In this document: piece by piece, positions 14,268-16,869 of the stretch | How the letters are laid out: each line of letters begins with the position of its first letter | How positions within the stretch are numbered: the first letter of the stretch is position 1 | From: an uncultured Lachnospiraceae bacterium | GTDB lineage: Bacteria; Bacillota; Clostridia; Lachnospirales; Lachnospiraceae | Length of the DNA stretch: 16,869 nt | NCBI GenBank assembly: GCA_910579645.1 | Contig: CAJTVK010000096.1 | Coordinates: 1-16,869 of the forward strand | Direction of reading: 5' to 3' | Made by a program: the position numbers and the translations under genes | The notes under the pieces: model-generated | Database searches by the model: none | Told to the model about the DNA's origin: nothing | Seen by the model: the letters and a program-made list of their open reading frames with translations, nothing else

Positions 14268-14957
14268 TTAAAACTTAGCTACACTTACTTTTACGCCGGG
14301 GCCCATCGTTGAAGACAATGTGATGCTCCTTAAGAACTGGCCTTTCAATGCCGACGGTCTTGCTTTTACGATTGCTTCCATCAAAGCATTGAAATTCTGC
14401 TCTAACTGTTCCTGTGAAAAAGATGCTTTTCCGATTGGCACATGGATAATGTTTGATTTATCCAAACGGTACTCAATCTTACCTGCCTTAATATCTTTGA
14501 CAGCCTTTGTCACATCCATCGTTACCGTACCTGCCTTCGGGTTCGGCATCAGGCCTTTCGGTCCGAGAACTTTACCGAGACGGCCTACAACGCCCATCAT
14601 GTCCGGAGTGGCAACTACCACGTCAAAATCCAGCCATCCGTCCTTCTGGATTCTGGGAATCAGATCCTCGCCGCCCACAAAATCGGCTCCTGCGGCTTCT
14701 GCCTCCGTCAGCTTATCCCCTTTGGCAAAAACCAGCACTTTCACCTCTTTGCCTGTGCCGTTCGGCAATACAACGGCGCCGCGCACCTGCTGCTCTGCAT
14801 GCCGTCCGTCACAGCCTGTTCTGATATGGACTTCTATCGTCTCATCGAATTTTGCAACTGCCGTCTTCTTCGCCAGTGCAATTGCATCTACAGGTTCATA
14901 TTGCACGGAACGGTCTACCTGTTTTGCATTCTCCACATATTTCTTTCCACGTTTCAT
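14268..14957 (-). CDS. rplA: 50S ribosomal protein L1 (uL1)
   Basis: A 229-aa protein of the ribosomal L1 stalk, which binds 23S rRNA and helps release deacylated tRNA from the E site; in many bacteria it also represses its own mRNA. The sequence is canonical: MKRGKKYVENAKQVD at the start, FDETIEVHIRTG, then LGKVLGPKGLMPNPKAGTV and the C-terminal FLRSITLSSTMGPGVKV. I set the start at ATG 14957, seven bases after GGAGGA; the two codons upstream of it belong to the leader. It lies 129 bases after rplK and is followed by a strong terminator rather than by rplJ-rplL. Confidence 0.97.
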   Translation of the reverse strand: MKRGKKYVENAKQVDRSVQYEPVDAIALAKKTAVAKFDETIEVHIRTGCDGRHAEQQVRGAVVLPNGTGKEVKVLVFAKGDKLTEAEAAGADFVGGEDLIPRIQKDGWLDFDVVVATPDMMGVVGRLGKVLGPKGLMPNPKAGTVTMDVTKAVKDIKAGKIEYRLDKSNIIHVPIGKASFSQEQLEQNFNALMEAIVKARPSALKGQFLRSITLSSTMGPGVKVSVAKF

Positions 14958-14973
14958 TATCAATTCCTCCTAT

Positions 14974-15000
14974 GGTTCAAACGGCATTCCGCCTCCCACT
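14974..15000 (-). promoter_or_regulatory. Possible L1-binding motif ahead of rplA
   Basis: The minus strand reads AGTGGGAGGCGGAATGCCG and continues GTTTGAACC shortly before the rplA Shine-Dalgarno. A GGC/GCC stem with a flanking GTGGGAG bulge resembles the L1 site on 23S rRNA that L1 operators imitate. A related GTGGGAG..CCG stretch lies in the nusG-rplK gap (15679-15700). Autoregulation by L1 is inferred from this resemblance only. Confidence 0.3.
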
Positions 15001-15086
15001 TCTCACACATTATTTAACAAATCCAATCATAGCCCGCGGGCGTGTCCTGCGAATCCGCGTTCCCCGTCCGCCGCCTGCCCGGCTGC

Positions 15087-15512
15087 TTAATCCTCTACTT
15101 TGATTCCCATGCTTCTTGCCGTGCCGGCAATCATGCTCATAGCCGCTTCCAGAGATGCTGCGTTTAAGTCAGGCATCTTCATCTCGGCGATTTCTTTCAC
15201 CTTGTCTTTTGAAATCGTGGCAACCTTTGTCTTGTTCGGCACCGCAGAACCGGATTTGATATTGCATGCCTTTTTCAGAAGCACTGCAGCAGGGGGAGTT
15301 TTGGTAACAAAACTGAAACTCCTGTCCGCATATACGGTAATAACGACAGGAATAATCAGGTCGCCCTTATCTGCCGTCCTTGCATTAAACTGTTTTGTAA
15401 ACTCAACGATATTGACGCCATGCTGTCCAAGTGCCGGTCCGACCGGTGGTGCCGGTGTTGCTTTGCCGGCAGGAATCTGTAACTTAATATATCCTTCTAC
15501 TTTCTTTGCCAT
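15087..15512 (-). CDS. rplK: 50S ribosomal protein L11 (uL11)
   Basis: A 141-aa protein that forms the base of the L7/L12 stalk with 23S rRNA, in the GTPase-associated centre where elongation factors and RelA act. The motif order is standard: GYIKLQIPAGKATPAPPVGP, then ALGQHGVNIVEFTKQFN and, near the end, MPDLNAASLEAAMSMIAGTA. The length equals that of most bacterial L11 proteins. The ATG is preceded by AGGAGG. It follows nusG in the classical gene order, but with an unusually long gap (255 bases) that may contain leader structures. Confidence 0.98.
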   Translation of the reverse strand: MAKKVEGYIKLQIPAGKATPAPPVGPALGQHGVNIVEFTKQFNARTADKGDLIIPVVITVYADRSFSFVTKTPPAAVLLKKACNIKSGSAVPNKTKVATISKDKVKEIAEMKMPDLNAASLEAAMSMIAGTARSMGIKVED

Positions 15513-15767
15513 TTTGGCTACCTCCTAAAATATTGTGGTATGGCGCATTTCCCCGGTCTCCGAATTCTCATCCCCCGCTGCATGCGGCGGGACGTACTGC
15601 CTTCACGACAGCCTTTAAATGAGCAAACCAGCCAAAATCGGCCTTAAGCCGTCCCTTGACCCGTCGCAATCCGCAAACCTGCCGGAACCTGCTCCCACTG
15701 TCCCGATTCCCTCCGGGACTATTGCTGTTACTGCTATATTTAAGCCGGAAACCGGCATAAATACCTG
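15513..15767 (-). other. Long structured leader between nusG and rplK
   Basis: The 255-base gap has no gene. It holds several short perfect hairpins: GCCGG/CCGGC with a 3-base loop at 15744-15756, GTCCCG/CGGGAC at 15700-15719, and CCCGC/GCGGG at 15574-15591, plus a GTGGGAG stretch at about 15679-15700. I found no clear sigma-A promoter and no good terminator, so rplK is probably transcribed from the rpmG promoter, with this RNA serving as leader and perhaps regulatory target. Confidence 0.45.
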
Positions 15768-16283
15768 TTATATTTTCCTGACTTCCGTGAAACCGATTTC
15801 TACCGGCGTATCCCTGCCGAACAGTTCCACATTGATAGTTGCCGTCTGTTTTCCGTAATCCATCTTCTGAATCATGCCTATGGTATCTTTCCAAACACCG
15901 GCAATGACTGCGACCGAGTCGCCCTCCGCGAAATCTACCGAAACGTTCTCCGCCTTAATGCCCAACGGCCTCATCTCCGCCTCCGTCAGCGGCACCGGCT
16001 TGCTTCCCGGCCCTACGAATCCCGTTACTCCTCTTGTATTCCTGACTACATACCAAGTATCGTCGTTCATTACCATATTGATCAGAACATAGCCCGGGAA
16101 CATCTTCTTCTGCACATTCTTCCTGGCTCCGTTCTTCATCTCCACCACTTCCTGCATGGGGACACGCACTTCAAGGATTTCTTCCTCCAGATGCCTGTTT
16201 TCGATGGTCTTTTCAATATTGGCCTTGACTTTATTTTCATATCCGGAATAGGTATGTACTACATACCAGTTTGCCTCTGCCAT
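15768..16283 (-). CDS. nusG: Transcription termination/antitermination factor NusG
   Basis: A 171-aa factor that binds RNA polymerase and controls pausing, Rho action and coupling to ribosomes. The NGN domain (about 1-110) shows NWYVVHTYSGYENKVK, FPGYVLINM and the NTRGVTGFVGPG segment. The KOW domain (about 118-171) has the FAEGDSVAVIAGVWKDTIG stretch and ends VELFGRDTPVEIGFTEV. The usual GPF of the KOW motif is replaced by GVW, a variation I believe is common in this bacterial group. It starts 15 bases after secE with a modest GAGGGTGG signal, so translational coupling is likely. Confidence 0.97.
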   Translation of the reverse strand: MAEANWYVVHTYSGYENKVKANIEKTIENRHLEEEILEVRVPMQEVVEMKNGARKNVQKKMFPGYVLINMVMNDDTWYVVRNTRGVTGFVGPGSKPVPLTEAEMRPLGIKAENVSVDFAEGDSVAVIAGVWKDTIGMIQKMDYGKQTATINVELFGRDTPVEIGFTEVRKI

Positions 16284-16298
16284 CTGTCCACCCTCACT

Positions 16299-16508
16299 CT
16301 ATAACGTCGTCAAGAAATCAATGCCATATTGGAACATAAAATCAAGTATGGCAATAATTGCGCCTGCCACTACCGAGATGCAGACAACCGCAACGGACTG
16401 CTTGATAAGGGAATCCTTGTCCGGCCACGCGATTTTCTTATATTCGGCCTTTACGCCATGAAAAAAACTCTGTTTCGGTGTTTTATCTGTCTTTGCGGAA
16501 TCTCCCAT
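16299..16508 (-). CDS. secE: Preprotein translocase subunit SecE
   Basis: A 69-aa single-membrane-segment subunit that clamps SecY in the protein export channel. The cytoplasmic part contains FFHGVKAEYKKIAWPDKDSL, with the conserved K-I-x-W-P motif, and the membrane helix is at about 39-64. The short form is usual in Firmicutes. AAGGAG precedes the ATG by 6 bases. Its place between rpmG and nusG is the classical order. Confidence 0.96.
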   Translation of the reverse strand: MGDSAKTDKTPKQSFFHGVKAEYKKIAWPDKDSLIKQSVAVVCISVVAGAIIAILDFMFQYGIDFLTTL

Positions 16509-16539
16509 ATTGTACTCCTTTCAAAAATACAGACTTCCC

Positions 16540-16689
16540 TTACTTCGTTTCTTTGTGCAAAGTATGAGTCCTGCAGAATTTGCAATACTTTTTGATTTCC
16601 ATTCTTTCGGGATGGGTCTTCTTGTCCTTTGTTGTATTGTAGTTACGTTGTTTGCACTCTGTACATGCCAATGTGATTCTCGTACGCAT
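16540..16689 (-). CDS. rpmG: 50S ribosomal protein L33 (bL33), zinc-binding form
   Basis: A 49-aa protein starting MRTRITLACTECKQRNY and ending CRTHTLHKETK. Two CxxC pairs (ACTEC and YCKFC) identify the zinc-binding C+ form, which in Bacillus is replaced by a Cys-free paralogue under zinc limitation; no such paralogue is in this window. GGAGGA is 7 bases before the ATG. A longer open frame over the same bases in another phase is a shadow. It is the first gene of the rpmG-secE-nusG-rplK-rplA run and has its own promoter. Confidence 0.95.
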   Translation of the reverse strand: MRTRITLACTECKQRNYNTTKDKKTHPERMEIKKYCKFCRTHTLHKETK

Positions 16690-16747
16690 ATATTCTTCCT
16701 CCAATTTTTGAGCATAAAAAAAAGACCTAAACTAATCTTGTATGGTT

Positions 16748-16776
16748 ACTATAGCATAAGACTTGGCTTACGTCAA
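16748..16776 (-). promoter_or_regulatory. Sigma-A promoter of the rpmG-secE-nusG operon
   Basis: Minus strand: TTGACG (16776-16771), 17-base spacer, TATAGT (16753-16748), with a TG one base before the -10 box (extended -10). Each hexamer differs from consensus by one base. The start point would be near 16741, giving a leader of about 50 bases with a run of nine T, then the rpmG ribosome binding site. Confidence 0.88.
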
Positions 16777-16793
16777 CAGATTTTTTATTTTCT

Positions 16794-16803
16794 GGGGGGG
16801 GGG
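16794..16803. repeat. Ten-G homopolymer upstream of the rpmG promoter
   Basis: Ten consecutive G on the plus strand (C on the transcribed side), 17 bases upstream of the -35 box. Such tracts are prone to slippage. The length could also be a sequencing artefact. The rest to 16869 has no recognisable gene. Confidence 0.7.
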
Positions 16804-16869
16804 ATGGTTACAGGTCAGCCTGAATGCCGTGTTGAGAGGCGGACGCATGAGAGGGATTTTTTTGCGGGA

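Noticed and set aside
16521..16715. A 64-codon minus-strand frame overlapping rpmG
   Set aside because: The L33 protein with its two CxxC motifs and a good ribosome binding site is encoded in a different phase (16540-16689).

Overview
The window looks like chromosomal DNA from an endospore-forming Clostridia bacterium, most likely a Lachnospiraceae gut species. The reasons are the sporulation regulator spoIIID, a small Cys-rich DUF6485-type protein, a DUF4358 lipoprotein next to SGNH hydrolase / MBOAT / DHHW genes, strong AGGAGG ribosome binding sites and a four-cysteine L33. No rRNA, tRNA, CRISPR array or transposase gene was seen. The family calls rest on recognised motifs, not on a database search.

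Layout. Positions 1-340 hold no gene but a chain of purine/pyrimidine inverted repeats beyond the 3' end of guaA (341-1882, minus strand), which has a perfect consensus sigma-A promoter. Positions 2244-4322 are an accessory island. Two long palindromic elements, sharing an identical 52-base core, bracket a small plus-strand gene group: a 5'-truncated unknown ORF, a DUF6485 protein, a VOC/glyoxalase-fold protein and a MIF-type tautomerase, then a 25-codon fragment. Positions 4323-4830 hold no recognisable gene.

From 4831 to the right end every gene is on the minus strand, so transcription runs right to left. Read in that direction the window has rpmG-secE-nusG-rplK-rplA (translation and transcription core, sigma-A promoter at 16748-16776, terminator at 14227-14266). 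Next come a membrane-anchored CapA-like metallophosphatase, dGTPase (dgt), an HD phosphohydrolase and a DEDDh exonuclease with a zinc ribbon, ending at a short terminator. A four-gene envelope-modification group follows: SGNH hydrolase, DUF4358 lipoprotein, MBOAT acyltransferase and DHHW protein. Last is spoIIID.

How the genes fit together. The MBOAT/DHHW/SGNH/DUF4358 group is arranged like a system that moves acyl (probably acetyl) groups across the membrane onto an extracellular polymer. The dgt/HD/exonuclease group is consistent with nucleotide and DNA maintenance.

Most notable signals. (1) The palindromic elements have arms of exactly 51 variable bases between fixed CTAGT and CAAGGC boxes. 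The arms differ between copies but stay complementary within each copy. (2) A sigma-E promoter for spoIIID lies in and beside the loop of a 15-bp hairpin whose 3' arm contains the spoIIID Shine-Dalgarno. Read-through RNA would therefore be terminated or untranslatable, while RNA started at sigma-E would lack the hairpin.
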